From NCBI RefSeq assembly GCF_947502415.1, contig NZ_CANMZV010000011.1, positions 62,001-126,000 of the forward strand: a stretch of 64,000 nt of DNA, written 5' to 3'. The notes beneath the pieces were generated by a model. That model had not been told where the DNA came from. It ran no database searches and saw only the letters and a program-made list of their open reading frames with translations. Source of the DNA: an uncultured Photobacterium sp. Its GTDB lineage: Bacteria > Pseudomonadota > Gammaproteobacteria > Enterobacterales > Vibrionaceae. Positions 8,717 through 17,570 of this stretch are shown here, piece by piece. A program made the position numbers and the translations under genes. The number at the start of each line of letters is the position of its first letter. Position 1 is the stretch's first letter.

Positions 8717-9613
8717 CTACTTGGCCAGCTCCGACAGTTTTGTTCTTTGGTAGTGATGCGCTGAATCTGAGATTTTTCCGCTGTTTCCAGTCTGGATCCA
8801 TTTTTTGATTCGGCCGGCATCGCCAATGGGCGTCATTTTGCCGTAGGCATCGAGCATCACCATGACAAGCTTTTTGCCGTCGACATTGGCTATCATCGCC
8901 AGACAGCGCCCGGCAACGTCCAGGTATCCAGTCTTACTTAAATCAAGTTTCCACTTCTTCCCACGGGCCAGTGCATTGGTATTGGTGTAGGCAAGCTTAT
9001 ATCTGGGTTTTTTGAAATAGGCGGTATGTACAGATGTCGTACTGTATTTACGGATCTGAAGGTATTTGTGCGCAGCTTTTACCATTTTGGCGAGATCGGC
9101 AGCGGTTGAGACGTTTTCAGGGCTGAGTCCTGAGCTATCGACGAAACGGGTATGTTTCATACCTAATGATTTGGCTTTTTTGTTCATGGCTTTGATAAAA
9201 GCGTCGTAGCCCCCAGGGTAGCTTTTCGCAAGGGCGGCTGATGCCAGGTTCTCAGAAGACATCAGTGCAATTCTGATGGTTTCACTGCGGCTGAGCTGTG
9301 ATTCCATCCTGATCCTGGAATAACCGTTGTAGATACGTTCCTTGTCAGTTTGGTCGAAAGTGATTTTTTCTGTCAGTGGTTGTTTTGCGTCCAGCACAAC
9401 CATGGCAGTCATTAGCTTGGTGATTGAAGCGATAGGCATCACTATATCGGCATTTTTCTTATAAAGCGTTTTGCCGGACTTGAGATCCGTAACGTAAGTG
9501 CTGACAGAAGCCGTTTCTATCTTTTTCGGATCAAGTTTGGCTGCTTTGGCCGATGCTATTGTTGAAGTGTAGATGCATATCGCACTGAAGAATAGAATTA
9601 AAGTTCTGCCCAC
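8717..9613 (-). CDS. pbpG: D-alanyl-D-alanine endopeptidase (PBP7/8 type)
   Basis: About 298 residues. A periplasmic low-molecular-mass PBP of the S11 family that cuts D-Ala-meso-DAP cross-links. Motifs are in order: SITK (active Ser and Lys), SSEN (SxN motif) and SKTGY (KTG). The N-terminus has a hydrophobic signal (RTLILFFSAICIYTSTIASAKA). The start is set at GTG 9613, because AAGGAG lies five bases upstream of it; the longer ATG start at 9643 has no ribosome site and would put extra residues before the signal. A PbpG rather than DacA identity is suggested by the short length and the lack of a C-terminal amphipathic anchor. Convergent with the HSL-type hydrolase. Confidence 0.87.
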   Translation of the reverse strand: MGRTLILFFSAICIYTSTIASAKAAKLDPKKIETASVSTYVTDLKSGKTLYKKNADIVMPIASITKLMTAMVVLDAKQPLTEKITFDQTDKERIYNGYSRIRMESQLSRSETIRIALMSSENLASAALAKSYPGGYDAFIKAMNKKAKSLGMKHTRFVDSSGLSPENVSTAADLAKMVKAAHKYLQIRKYSTTSVHTAYFKKPRYKLAYTNTNALARGKKWKLDLSKTGYLDVAGRCLAMIANVDGKKLVMVMLDAYGKMTPIGDAGRIKKWIQTGNSGKISDSAHHYQRTKLSELAK

Positions 9614-9920
9614 AACGACTCCTTGGCATTTTATTACGAACATTATCTATAGAGTGGCTAATGGTTCCCTTTCTTTGCGATTGGTGCAAGTTATGTTTTT
9701 GTCAAAATTGTCTTCTCAAGAGAGCAGTTGAGTATATTGCTTTCTAAATATTGAGGTTAGTCGGATCGGTTGCCTGGAATGTCTGAACTTTGAGAATACA
9801 AATCATCACAAAATATAGCGGCATACTGTGACCAGTAAGCCGGACTTGGCTGTATGAATGGTGTGCTTTACTGATGTCTGATAACCTCTTGAATTAAAGG
9901 CGTTCATCAAGGGAAGAAAT
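9614..9920. other. Intergenic, divergent promoters
   Basis: About 307 bases between pbpG and the YjbR-like gene. Only generic A/T-rich sequence is seen, with no clear operator or small ORF. Confidence 0.3.
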
Positions 9921-10295
9921 ATGGAACAGCAGCGTTTAGAAGATTACTTGAGCCGGTTTAAAGGTGCTGAGGCGAGTTATCCGTTTGGTCCGGAGGTGTT
10001 AGTCTTTAAGGTGATGGGAAAAATGTTTGCCTTGCTGGGAGAGCATCAGGGAATGCCGCGAGTAACGTTGAAATGCCAACCTGCAGACGGCGAGCTTTTA
10101 GTCAGCCAGTTTGACGGTATTACCCCTGGCTATTACATGAACAAACGTCATTGGATCACTGTGTCACTGCGTAGCGATGTCGGCGAAGCCATGGCGCTTG
10201 ATCTCGTCGATAAATCTTATCAGCTGGTGGTCAGCAAGTTGAGAAAAGCTGACCGAGAAGAGTTGGCTGGTAAACTAACCACTTATAAAGAATAA
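9921..10295 (+). CDS. MmcQ/YjbR family protein
   Basis: 124 residues, ATG with GGGAAG upstream. The YjbR/MmcQ pattern is visible: N-terminal LEDYLSRFKGAEASYPFGPEVLVFKVMGKMFALLG, then VTLKCQPADGELL and PGYYMNKRHWITVSL. The fold resembles CyaY and some members bind double-stranded DNA (family knowledge); the cellular role is unknown. It is a single-gene unit with a hairpin at the stop codon, convergent with the TetR gene. Confidence 0.85.
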   Translation: MEQQRLEDYLSRFKGAEASYPFGPEVLVFKVMGKMFALLGEHQGMPRVTLKCQPADGELLVSQFDGITPGYYMNKRHWITVSLRSDVGEAMALDLVDKSYQLVVSKLRKADREELAGKLTTYKE

Positions 10296-10317
10296 CGCCA
10301 TGCATTGCATGGCGTTA
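10293..10317. terminator. Hairpin at the convergent gene ends
   Basis: 12-bp inverted repeat TAACGCCATGCA / TGCATGGCGTTA separated by one base, overlapping the stop codon of the YjbR-like gene. There is no strong T run on either strand. Confidence 0.5.
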
Positions 10318-10359
10318 AAGTATGGCGGTTTTGCTTAATTCATCTGATAAGAATAGGGG

Positions 10360-10992
10360 CTAGCTTACAAGCTCATCCAGCAGATCCTGATGGGTGTAGA
10401 ACGGTGAATCCGCTGAATCGGTCAAGTATGGCTCAACCATTGAAATCAAACGTAGAACACCAGCACGGATCAGGTCTGTTTCACTGTATTTATCATCCAG
10501 CAGTGTTTGGTAGTTCAACCAGTTCAAACTTACCAGCAATAAGTTATCAGCGAGCAAAGGCAGGCTGTTGTTGTCACACTTGAGTTTGCCAAGGCTGATC
10601 AGGTGCGAAAGCATATCATTGCTTAAGGTCCGTAGTTTTAGAATTAATGTGCGGATCTTACGCTTGATTTGCGGACTCTGGCTGTTGAGTGTATCTAGAT
10701 TCCTGAACAAGAAACGATAATGGGTAAACAGCGCCATAATGGTATGCATAAATGGCCAGTAGTCATCAAAATCTTTGACTTGTTTCGGGTATTCATTACT
10801 GATTGTGGTGAGGGAGTTTTGAAGTTCTGTCACCAGCGTTGCAATGATTTCATCTTTACCTCTGAAGTGGTAATAGAGGTTACCCGGGCTGATCCCCATT
10901 TCTGTTGCTATTATCAAGGTACTGACCTGTGCGATTCCGTCGCGGTTAAACAGGTCAAGGCTAACTAATAAAATCCTATCGCGGGTTTTCAT
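10360..10992 (-). CDS. TetR family transcriptional regulator
   Basis: 210 residues. The N-terminal TetR HTH is clear: TRDRILLVSLDLFNRDG, then MGISPGNLYYHFRGKDEI. The C-terminal ligand domain is helical and of the type often seen in regulators of fatty acid metabolism (inference). AAGGAAG is 6-7 bases before the ATG. It is the third gene after the acyl reductase and DUF2505 genes on the same strand, about 105 bases after the latter, so it probably represses this operon. Its ligand may be an acyl-CoA or aldehyde, but nothing in the sequence proves that. Confidence 0.85.
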   Translation of the reverse strand: MKTRDRILLVSLDLFNRDGIAQVSTLIIATEMGISPGNLYYHFRGKDEIIATLVTELQNSLTTISNEYPKQVKDFDDYWPFMHTIMALFTHYRFLFRNLDTLNSQSPQIKRKIRTLILKLRTLSNDMLSHLISLGKLKCDNNSLPLLADNLLLVSLNWLNYQTLLDDKYSETDLIRAGVLRLISMVEPYLTDSADSPFYTHQDLLDELVS

Positions 10993-11097
10993 TGTTTCTT
11001 CCTTGTTTTCCTGAAAGGTAGCTGTTCTACCACCGTCACCGGCTTGGTGAAGGTATATTGGCGAACAGCTACTTTTCCCGTTGTCGTGCCTTATCTA

Positions 11098-11607
11098 TTA
11101 CTCTGCATTAAGCTGTGGCAGTTTTTCACGAAGGAAATCGTATTCTGCCTGCATTTGATTTTTAATATCGTCGCAGATGAAAGATACAAGCGTGCTGCCA
11201 ATCAAAGGAACCGATGATTTAACAGTTACAGACACATTGTTTTGAGTCTGGATGCCGCTCTCAGCCGGTTCGCTAAACATCATCTGTCCAGATATCGTCG
11301 CAGGAACACCAATAATCTCCACTTTCATGTGACAAAGCAGCTGTTCATTTTCCTGCCAGTGCCAGGTTTCTTTCTGCTTGATGGTGTTATAGCTGCCCAG
11401 CAAGCTTTTTAGCATCGCTGGTACGTTAGCCGGAACTTCACGTTGCGTCTCGACAATAAAGCCATCATCCGTTTCATTGATATTGTTGACTCGGACATTT
11501 CTGGCACCTAGCTTCTGGTATTTTTCGACGATTAGATCATCTTCACTGAAGAAGCGCAGGATGATATCCAGTTTTTCCTTATAGTCATGGATTGCAGTAA
11601 TTTGCAT
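11098..11607 (-). CDS. DUF2505 domain-containing protein
   Basis: 169 residues from ATG 11607, with AAGGAAA just upstream; a longer in-frame reading back to 11667 would overlap the acyl reductase gene and lacks a ribosome site. The whole protein matches the DUF2505 (PF10698) pattern, a START-like lipid-binding fold by family prediction: YKEKLDIILRFFSEDD at the N-terminus, WHWQENEQLLCHMKVEI in the middle and VSFICDDIKNQMQAEYDFLREKL at the C-terminus. It is ten bases downstream of the reductase gene. A role in binding the substrate or product of that enzyme is an inference from position. Confidence 0.75.
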   Translation of the reverse strand: MQITAIHDYKEKLDIILRFFSEDDLIVEKYQKLGARNVRVNNINETDDGFIVETQREVPANVPAMLKSLLGSYNTIKQKETWHWQENEQLLCHMKVEIIGVPATISGQMMFSEPAESGIQTQNNVSVTVKSSVPLIGSTLVSFICDDIKNQMQAEYDFLREKLPQLNAE

Positions 11608-11617
11608 AGTGTTTCCT

Positions 11618-13615
11618 TTACATATGTATTTCGCGGATGATGCTTGAAAGCGCCTTAGCTTCGGCACTCTTTTCTTTTGGTGCGGCTTTGTGGTCCTTGT
11701 CGACGGCCTCAGGTGTATCTGGTGACATGCTGAAGCCAGCGTTCATAACCAGCTCACCCAGTTTCGGATAAGCACCGTGAATAAGAGCTGCAAACAGGCC
11801 TAGACGGTTGGCGATACGTTTAGGTTTTTCGATGATAGCTTTGACTATCAGGTCCGTCGCCTCGTCAGAAGTCAGTAGCGGAATGCCACCTTCAGCCTTG
11901 CGGTAGTGATCAGAAATCATAGGTGTTTCGACTAAAGGCATATTGATGGTCGTGAAGTTGATACCCTGACTGCTTAGTTCGGTACCAGCGGTACGAGTGA
12001 ATGAGTCAAGGGCAGACTTCGATGCCGCATAGGCAGAGAAGCGAGGCTGGTTGGTCAATACAGCAATTGATGAGATATTGATGATATGACCTGACTGTTC
12101 TTCCACCATGTCCGGCAGAAGGCCAAGGATCATGCGAAGTGAACCGAAATAGTTCAGCTGCATAGTACGCTCGTAGTCATGTAAACGTTCGACAGAATGC
12201 ATTACTGAGCGGCGAATTGAACGACCGGCGTTGTTGATCAGGATATCAACTTTGCCGTGATGCTGTTTAACTTCATCCAGTACCGCTTGTGTAGCTTCAT
12301 CATTGCTGAGATCACACTGATAAATAAATGCACGGCCACCACGGCGTTCAACTTCGTTTCGGGCTTGTTGCAGACGTTCCAGGTCACGAGCAATCAGTAC
12401 CAGAGTCGCATTGGTTTCTGCCAATCTAAGTGCTGTGGTATAGCCAATACCTGAAGAGGCACCAGTCAGAACGATCACTTTGTTGTTGACGCAACCTTTT
12501 AGAGTGCGGTCGACATGTAGTGATGGATCCAGGTTGCGTTCCCAGTAATCCCAGATGTTATTGACATAATCAGGCAGGCGAGGGCAATGGATGCTACTGT
12601 CTGCCAGTGCGTTGAGAGTATTCGTACAATCGAACTGGGTCGGATAGTTAAACATTTTCACTGCGTCTTTAGGAACCTGCATTTCCTGGCTGATCGCATC
12701 AATGAAGTTACGTAAAACAGGAAGGTGTCCGAGTTGCTGCCAGAAGTTGTTTGGCACCATGCGGAACAGGCGCATATCCAGGCGCATTGCCATTCTTGGT
12801 GCGTGACCGGCTTCAGCGAACATATTGATGACTTCGCCGGCACGATAAGGGTCGGGGTCAACGACGTGGAAACATTGGTTATCCAGATCTTCTTTATGAG
12901 CAATGTGGTCAACGGTATCAGCAACGTAATCGACCGGCACCAGATTCAGACGGCCGCCTTCAAGGCCAAGTAGAGGCATCCACTCAGGAAGGGACTGGCG
13001 TAGTCGCTGAATAATCTTGAAGAAATAGTAAGGCCCGTCAATACGGTCTGCTTCACCTGTTTCGGAATGGCCGATTACGATACCCGGACGGTAAGCGCGC
13101 CATGGGATCGTAGCCGTTTCCTGAACCAGTTTCTCGGCATTGTGCTTGGTTGCAAAGTAGGCATTATCAAGGCCAGTTGCTTCGTTAAGCATATCTTCAC
13201 GGAACCAGCCGCGGAATTGGCCAGCTACTGCAATAGAGCTGATGTAGTGGAAGCAACCAGCATTGATGCGCTCAGCCACTCTTAATGTGTTTTCTGTGCC
13301 ATCAATGTTTGCACGCATCATCGCTTCTTCGTCGGCTTCTAGATCGTAGATAGCGGCGAAATGGAAGAAGTTGGTGATTTTGCCTGTTAATGACTTGATG
13401 TCATCAGCGGACAGGCTAAGGTTCGGTTCCGTGATTGAGCCACGGAAAGTGTGAAATTTGTTACGAGGTAATTGATTTTTTTCAATAAGATCCTGAAGTC
13501 TCTGATCGTCCGCTTCACTGAACGAAAGTACGTAGATATCCCCAGGTCGTTTAGCCAGACGTTTAATAAAATTAGAACCGATAAAACCAGTTGCGCCGGT
13601 AATGAAAGAATTCAT
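11618..13615 (-). CDS. Two-domain SDR protein, probable fatty acyl-CoA (or ACP) reductase
   Basis: 665 residues from ATG 13615, with AAGGAG five bases upstream. It is a fusion of two short-chain dehydrogenase modules. Residues about 1-370 are an extended SDR with GATGFIG at 7-13 and the YxxxK dyad in AYFATKH, like the reductase half of eukaryotic acyl-CoA reductases. Residues about 380-600 are a classical SDR with TGASSGIG, NNAG and YAASK. The same order and length are known from the Marinobacter fatty acyl reductases (wax ester pathway) and from mycobacterial AcrA1 (family knowledge). The expected reaction is NADPH-dependent reduction of a long acyl thioester to aldehyde and then alcohol. 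No wax ester synthase is seen nearby. Confidence 0.82.
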   Translation of the reverse strand: MNSFITGATGFIGSNFIKRLAKRPGDIYVLSFSEADDQRLQDLIEKNQLPRNKFHTFRGSITEPNLSLSADDIKSLTGKITNFFHFAAIYDLEADEEAMMRANIDGTENTLRVAERINAGCFHYISSIAVAGQFRGWFREDMLNEATGLDNAYFATKHNAEKLVQETATIPWRAYRPGIVIGHSETGEADRIDGPYYFFKIIQRLRQSLPEWMPLLGLEGGRLNLVPVDYVADTVDHIAHKEDLDNQCFHVVDPDPYRAGEVINMFAEAGHAPRMAMRLDMRLFRMVPNNFWQQLGHLPVLRNFIDAISQEMQVPKDAVKMFNYPTQFDCTNTLNALADSSIHCPRLPDYVNNIWDYWERNLDPSLHVDRTLKGCVNNKVIVLTGASSGIGYTTALRLAETNATLVLIARDLERLQQARNEVERRGGRAFIYQCDLSNDEATQAVLDEVKQHHGKVDILINNAGRSIRRSVMHSVERLHDYERTMQLNYFGSLRMILGLLPDMVEEQSGHIINISSIAVLTNQPRFSAYAASKSALDSFTRTAGTELSSQGINFTTINMPLVETPMISDHYRKAEGGIPLLTSDEATDLIVKAIIEKPKRIANRLGLFAALIHGAYPKLGELVMNAGFSMSPDTPEAVDKDHKAAPKEKSAEAKALSSIIREIHM

Positions 13616-14240
13616 GACCACTCCTTACGCGATTTATAATGTATTTGAAGACAGAGTAATATAGTTATACTGGTCGGATGACCGCCAATAAGTGTGCACC
13701 TAGTGGCACAAAATCACAAAGTAAATCACTTAAAAATCTGGGTTAGATCAATATTCTGTAAGGGAATTGCAAGGATTGGAGTATTTGCTCACATTTTGAC
13801 TTATCTTGTTTGTAATTGATGATTTTATAGACATATGCGTAGCGAAGTATTGAAGCACTAATTATATGTAGGACTTATGCTTTTTTGAGGAAAAGAGATG
13901 CTTCGAGAAAAGGTGTTTTTTAAACGTGACTTAATGGTGTAAGTAATTGCTTGATGAACAAACTTTCAACTTAAATTGAACAAGTATAGGTGGGTTCTTG
14001 CCATCTAATGCAAGCTATACCGTTATCGTTTGGATTTGTTCTATGTAGGTTGTGTCATTCGGTATTGTACTTGGATTACAGGTAATCCTGGGAATGGTTC
14101 AATTGATTGCATTGTGGATTGATTGTCATGGTTGTTGTTTTTTATGATGGCATTCTCTCGAAGCTGTATAAACTGAAATTTTAACTTTTGCTATCAAATT
14201 TACTAGATACCAAAAGTTGGTACTCACAGAATGCAACGAT
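13616..14240. other. Long intergenic region upstream of the acyl reductase operon
   Basis: About 620 bases, AT-rich, without a convincing gene. It must carry the promoter of the reductase operon; an inverted repeat at 13693-13710 lies 78 bases before its start. A 14-codon plus-strand ORF (13898-13942) has a good GAGGAAAAG site but no other support. Confidence 0.4.
13693..13710. promoter_or_regulatory. Inverted repeat, possible TetR operator
   Basis: TGTGC (13693-13697) and GCACA (13706-13710) around an 8-base centre, just upstream of the acyl reductase operon. The size and position suit a TetR dimer. No second copy was found to confirm it. Confidence 0.25.
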
Positions 14241-14273
14241 AAAAAAAGCGAGAAAGCTGATGCTTGCTCGCTT
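14241..14273 (-). terminator. Terminator of the fdhD operon
   Basis: Reading the minus strand, a 12-bp stem with one mismatch (14246-14257 with 14262-14273), 4-base loop, then seven T. It lies 60 bases after the stop of the HTH regulator gene. Confidence 0.8.
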
Positions 14274-14334
14274 ATAAAGGTTTCGTGTCAGTAAGTTAGT
14301 GCTGAGTCAGATACCGCTTGTAGTATATGACTGG

Positions 14335-15249
14335 CTAGTTAGCACTCCATACTTGTGTACCCGTACGCTGGAAGTTGTAGCCGCCGAGTTGGTCTCCCTT
14401 TGCCTGGACTTCTGGATCAGACAGAGCGTGCAACAATTGCTGCTGTAGGGTACGGAAATAGATATTCTTCGGGATCACCAGCTCAAAGGCTTCGCGGCAT
14501 AATGGTATAAAGCCGAGGCCAAACTCACCGGCAGTACTCTGGCTGGCGCAACCAACATCAGCCACGCCACGGGCAATACACGATGCCAGTTCCCGTTCAC
14601 TATTACAGACATCGGCTTTGGTTAGCATATCAATGTTAAACGCATGTCCGTGAAGCCATTCTTCCAGAGCACGCATACTACCGGCACCTTCCTGCCGAAG
14701 CGCCCAACGCCAGCGGGAAGCCAGCAGTTCATGAGGACTTAATGAACGATTATTAACGCAGTCAGCGATTTCATGGCTAACCACTAAACCTTGTTGGCGT
14801 TCAAAGGCATGGATTAACACCCAGTTTTTATGACCCGGATATTGCTGTAGCAGAGCCGGGTGGCGTAAAGCGGCTTCTTCAGCATGACCCCAGTGAATGG
14901 CGCACATGTCAACATGACCTTTGCTCAACATCGACAGGCCTTGTCGCGTACCGGTAGAGGTATAGCCGACCAGAGCAGTACTACCTAACTGGTTCGCCAT
15001 TTTGCCGACAATCATTTGCAGCAGGGGATCATCAGAGCCTGCAATCAACAAGCGATCGTTAAGTACTCCGTTATGGCAGGATTCTAATAGCCATTGATCA
15101 AGCATTGCTTTTGGGAATAGCCATTTACCTGTAACTTTGGTCGCGGGAAGTACACCGTCGTTGGCAAGGGCATAAACTTTTTTTTCATTCAGGTCGAGGT
15201 ATTCCGCAACCAGTTTAGCGTTCATGAATTCAGGGAAGCTGGTGGACAT
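14335..15249 (-). CDS. HTH regulator with periplasmic-binding-like ligand domain
   Basis: 304 residues. The N-terminus is an excisionase/MerR-like HTH (MNAKLVAEYLDLNEKKVYALANDGVLPATKVTGKWLFPKAMLDQWL). The rest is a type-2 periplasmic-binding-like fold of the PBP_like family (PF12727), akin to the molybdate/tungstate-binding modules (LLIAGSDDPLLQMIVGKM, ARGVADVGCASQSTAGEFGLGFIPL). With no signal peptide, it is a cytoplasmic one-component regulator. Its ATG abuts the fdhD stop codon (TAAATG), so the two are translationally coupled. Position beside fdhD and the FDH genes suggests it senses molybdate, tungstate or a cofactor and controls this locus; that is inference. Confidence 0.75.
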   Translation of the reverse strand: MSTSFPEFMNAKLVAEYLDLNEKKVYALANDGVLPATKVTGKWLFPKAMLDQWLLESCHNGVLNDRLLIAGSDDPLLQMIVGKMANQLGSTALVGYTSTGTRQGLSMLSKGHVDMCAIHWGHAEEAALRHPALLQQYPGHKNWVLIHAFERQQGLVVSHEIADCVNNRSLSPHELLASRWRWALRQEGAGSMRALEEWLHGHAFNIDMLTKADVCNSERELASCIARGVADVGCASQSTAGEFGLGFIPLCREAFELVIPKNIYFRTLQQQLLHALSDPEVQAKGDQLGGYNFQRTGTQVWSAN

Positions 15250-16089
15250 TTACTCATTACCTCCGGTTTCGCCTTTTACATCCAGGGTCAGGTTTTCCAT
15301 GCCATTGTATACTTGGAACCTGTGTCCTTTGGCGCGGGCAATCATGGTGATTCCGAGTTGCTGGGCAAGCTCGTAACCCATTTGTGTGGCCCCGGAGCGG
15401 GATAGAAGAACCGGGATCCCCATTTGAGCGACTTTAATCACCATTTCAGAAGTCAGGCGACCTGTGGTGTAGAAGATCTTATCTTCGCCAGTTTCATCTT
15501 GTAACCACATTTCACCAGCAAGTGTATCGACTGCATTGTGGCGACCGACATCTTCAACAAAAGAGAGGATTTCAGTTCCTTTGCACACGGCACATCCGTG
15601 AATTGCGCCTGCAGCTTTGTATGTGGCGTTATGGTGAGTCAGCGCTTCAAGAAGGCCATATAAATTGGATTGCGCGATTCGAGGCTGTGGAAGGGTAACG
15701 CCTTCCAGTTTTTTCATAACGTTGCCATACATGGTTCCTTGGCCACACCCGGATGTAACGGTTTTCTTGCCGAGTTTCTTTTCCAGCCCATCGGTACTTT
15801 CGCGAGTGATAACGGCGGCGGAATTGGTATCCCAATCAATGATCAAAGATTCGATTGCATCCAAATCTTCAATAAACCCCTGGTTCTTTAAATAGCCAAG
15901 TACTAATGCGGCAGGGCGTTCACCGAGAGTCATCAGGGTAACTACTTCAATCCAGTTGAGGTAAACCGTAAGAGGATGCTCGCAGGCAATTTCTTTTTCC
16001 ATCATATCGCCGTACTCATCCATCACTTGTACGGTGATGGTCTGATCGACGGAGGATTTCGTTTTAATGATTTTTGGCAATTGGGTCAT
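15250..16089 (-). CDS. fdhD: Formate dehydrogenase accessory sulfurtransferase FdhD
   Basis: 279 residues. FdhD passes sulfur from a cysteine desulfurase to the molybdenum cofactor of formate dehydrogenase, which is required for activity. The TSGCGQG segment and the loop HGCAVC with the conserved CxxC pair are present, followed by EDVGRHNAVDTLAGE and TGRLTSEMVIK, all typical of the family. AGGAAT lies about seven bases before the ATG. It is divergent from the DUF3305/DUF3306 and FDH structural genes and shares a roughly 300-base control region with them. Confidence 0.95.
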   Translation of the reverse strand: MTQLPKIIKTKSSVDQTITVQVMDEYGDMMEKEIACEHPLTVYLNWIEVVTLMTLGERPAALVLGYLKNQGFIEDLDAIESLIIDWDTNSAAVITRESTDGLEKKLGKKTVTSGCGQGTMYGNVMKKLEGVTLPQPRIAQSNLYGLLEALTHHNATYKAAGAIHGCAVCKGTEILSFVEDVGRHNAVDTLAGEMWLQDETGEDKIFYTTGRLTSEMVIKVAQMGIPVLLSRSGATQMGYELAQQLGITMIARAKGHRFQVYNGMENLTLDVKGETGGNE

Positions 16090-16390
16090 CAGAGATTCCT
16101 GGTGAATCTGTTCATGAGTCTATGCTCGAAAATGCTAATCGCATGAGAATATGTTTTTAACATTGCACATAAGCAAACTTCGTTCCAGTTCTTATTTATA
16201 TTGGTCGATTTTTTAAAAGAAATGTAGACCTTCATCTTTTTTGGGAAGTTATATCGCAACCCGGTAGTAAAAATAGGTATCACCACATGATTATGATCGC
16301 GTTCAAAATTCCAGTCGGGAATTAAGTTGGTCTGATATTTGCTTTAAGAGCTTTATTCGAGGGTAAACGAGCTAAGAGTAAGGAGTGAGT
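16090..16390. other. Divergent control region of the formate dehydrogenase locus
   Basis: About 300 bases between fdhD and the DUF3305 gene. It must hold promoters for both directions. I see no clear FNR, ModE or sigma-54 site. Confidence 0.35.
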
Positions 16391-16858
16391 ATGCCAGAGC
16401 TACGTAAAGATGAATCGATATGGCCGATTGCATTTCGATTGGTTTCTGAAGAAAAGCAAATTGGTCGCTGGACGACGCTGGATTGGTCTCTTGAAGATGT
16501 GTGCCTGTATGACCAGGACCAAATAGCCGAAGTTGCAAAATCTGACGGTGGCTACCTTCTTCCGCTAGAGCTTTTTCGCGACGAACGTAGTGAGTATCGC
16601 TTTAACCTGAGTTCCCAAGACCCGCATTTATTCTTTGTTTGTGAACAAGATAACGAGCAGCTTTCACCTTTGCTGGTAACTGCTGCGCAGAGTGTTGCAA
16701 GTAGCTATATGGACGGGGACTACCAGGTTTTGCATATCCAAATTCCGCTTCAGATTCAGGCCTGGATGGAAGCATTCATCGGTCGACATGGCGAATTGAT
16801 CGAATGTAAGCGTAAGCGTGGTGGTAAAGGAAAAAAAGGACGTTCCAGTGGCAACTGA
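16391..16858 (+). CDS. DUF3305 domain-containing protein
   Basis: 155 residues from ATG 16391 with AGGAG five bases upstream; GTG 16385 would overlap that site. The DUF3305 pattern is clear: WPIAFRLVSEEKQIGRW near the N-terminus, then LELFRDERSEYRFNLSSQDPHLFFVCE, and a basic C-terminal tail of Lys, Arg and Gly. The family is found almost only in formate dehydrogenase gene clusters, next to DUF3306. Its function is unknown; assembly or maturation of the enzyme is the likely area. The 3' end overlaps the next gene by 11 bases. Confidence 0.82.
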   Translation: MPELRKDESIWPIAFRLVSEEKQIGRWTTLDWSLEDVCLYDQDQIAEVAKSDGGYLLPLELFRDERSEYRFNLSSQDPHLFFVCEQDNEQLSPLLVTAAQSVASSYMDGDYQVLHIQIPLQIQAWMEAFIGRHGELIECKRKRGGKGKKGRSSGN

Positions 16859-17570
16859 TTTTTTTCAACGTTGGTCAAGCAGGAAGTTAGCTGCAAGGGA
16901 AGAGCAAACAGAGGCAGTTGCACTGGCAAATCAGCAAGCTGAGCTTAGTTCACCTGAAGCTCAACAAAGTGAGATAAAAGAGAAAAATACAATTTCTTCG
17001 GCTCAAGTTGAAGCAGATAACGAAAGTGCTGACTCTCGACATAACCATATCCCGCCAGTAACTCATGATGCTGAAAGTGAGAAAGAAAATACTGCTCCGA
17101 CATTAGATGATGTGGCTGATGTGACTTTTGATAGCGGGGTGGCTTCATTTATGAAGTCCGGTGTTGAGAAGTCCGTTAAAAAGGCGGCATTGCGTAAGTT
17201 GTTCCATTCAGATGAGTTCAATTATGTCAGTGACATGGACGATTGCACAGAGGATTTCTCCAATCTGAAGGCTCTGGATTCTAGTGTGACTAAACAGCTT
17301 CGTAACTGGATGAGTGAAGTTGTAGACGAGTTTGAAGATGCCAGTGAGAAATCGGAAGCAGGGGAGTCAGCTGAACAAGTCGAACTGGAGTCCATGGATA
17401 TCCAGTTCGACCCTAACCAATTGATAGAAAAAGAAACAGAAGCTTCATTATGGCGTGAATCTATCCCTACCTCGGCAGAGGGAGATGCATCAGCTCAGGT
17501 ACAAGAAGAGCAACTTGTGAAAGATGATGTATTGGTTGCTGAGCAAGAAACACGCACGAAGAGAAGCTAG
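16848..17570 (+). CDS. DUF3306 domain-containing protein
   Basis: About 240 residues from GTG 16848 (V-A-T-D-F-F-Q-R-W), with AAGGAC upstream; an in-frame GTG at 16818 would give ten further residues inside the DUF3305 gene. The N-terminus FFQRWSSRKLAAR and the core SFMKSGVEKSVKKAALRKLFHSDEFNYVSDMDDCTEDF are the conserved parts of DUF3306. The linkers and C-terminal tail are highly acidic and low in complexity, likely disordered. It is coupled to DUF3305 by overlap. The role in FDH maturation is inferred from conserved neighbourhood only. Confidence 0.8.
   Translation: MATDFFQRWSSRKLAAREEQTEAVALANQQAELSSPEAQQSEIKEKNTISSAQVEADNESADSRHNHIPPVTHDAESEKENTAPTLDDVADVTFDSGVASFMKSGVEKSVKKAALRKLFHSDEFNYVSDMDDCTEDFSNLKALDSSVTKQLRNWMSEVVDEFEDASEKSEAGESAEQVELESMDIQFDPNQLIEKETEASLWRESIPTSAEGDASAQVQEEQLVKDDVLVAEQETRTKRS

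Noticed and set aside
13898..13942. 14-codon ORF with good ribosome site
   Set aside because: Too short to support; no promoter or terminator seen and no recognisable peptide. Kept only as a remark.
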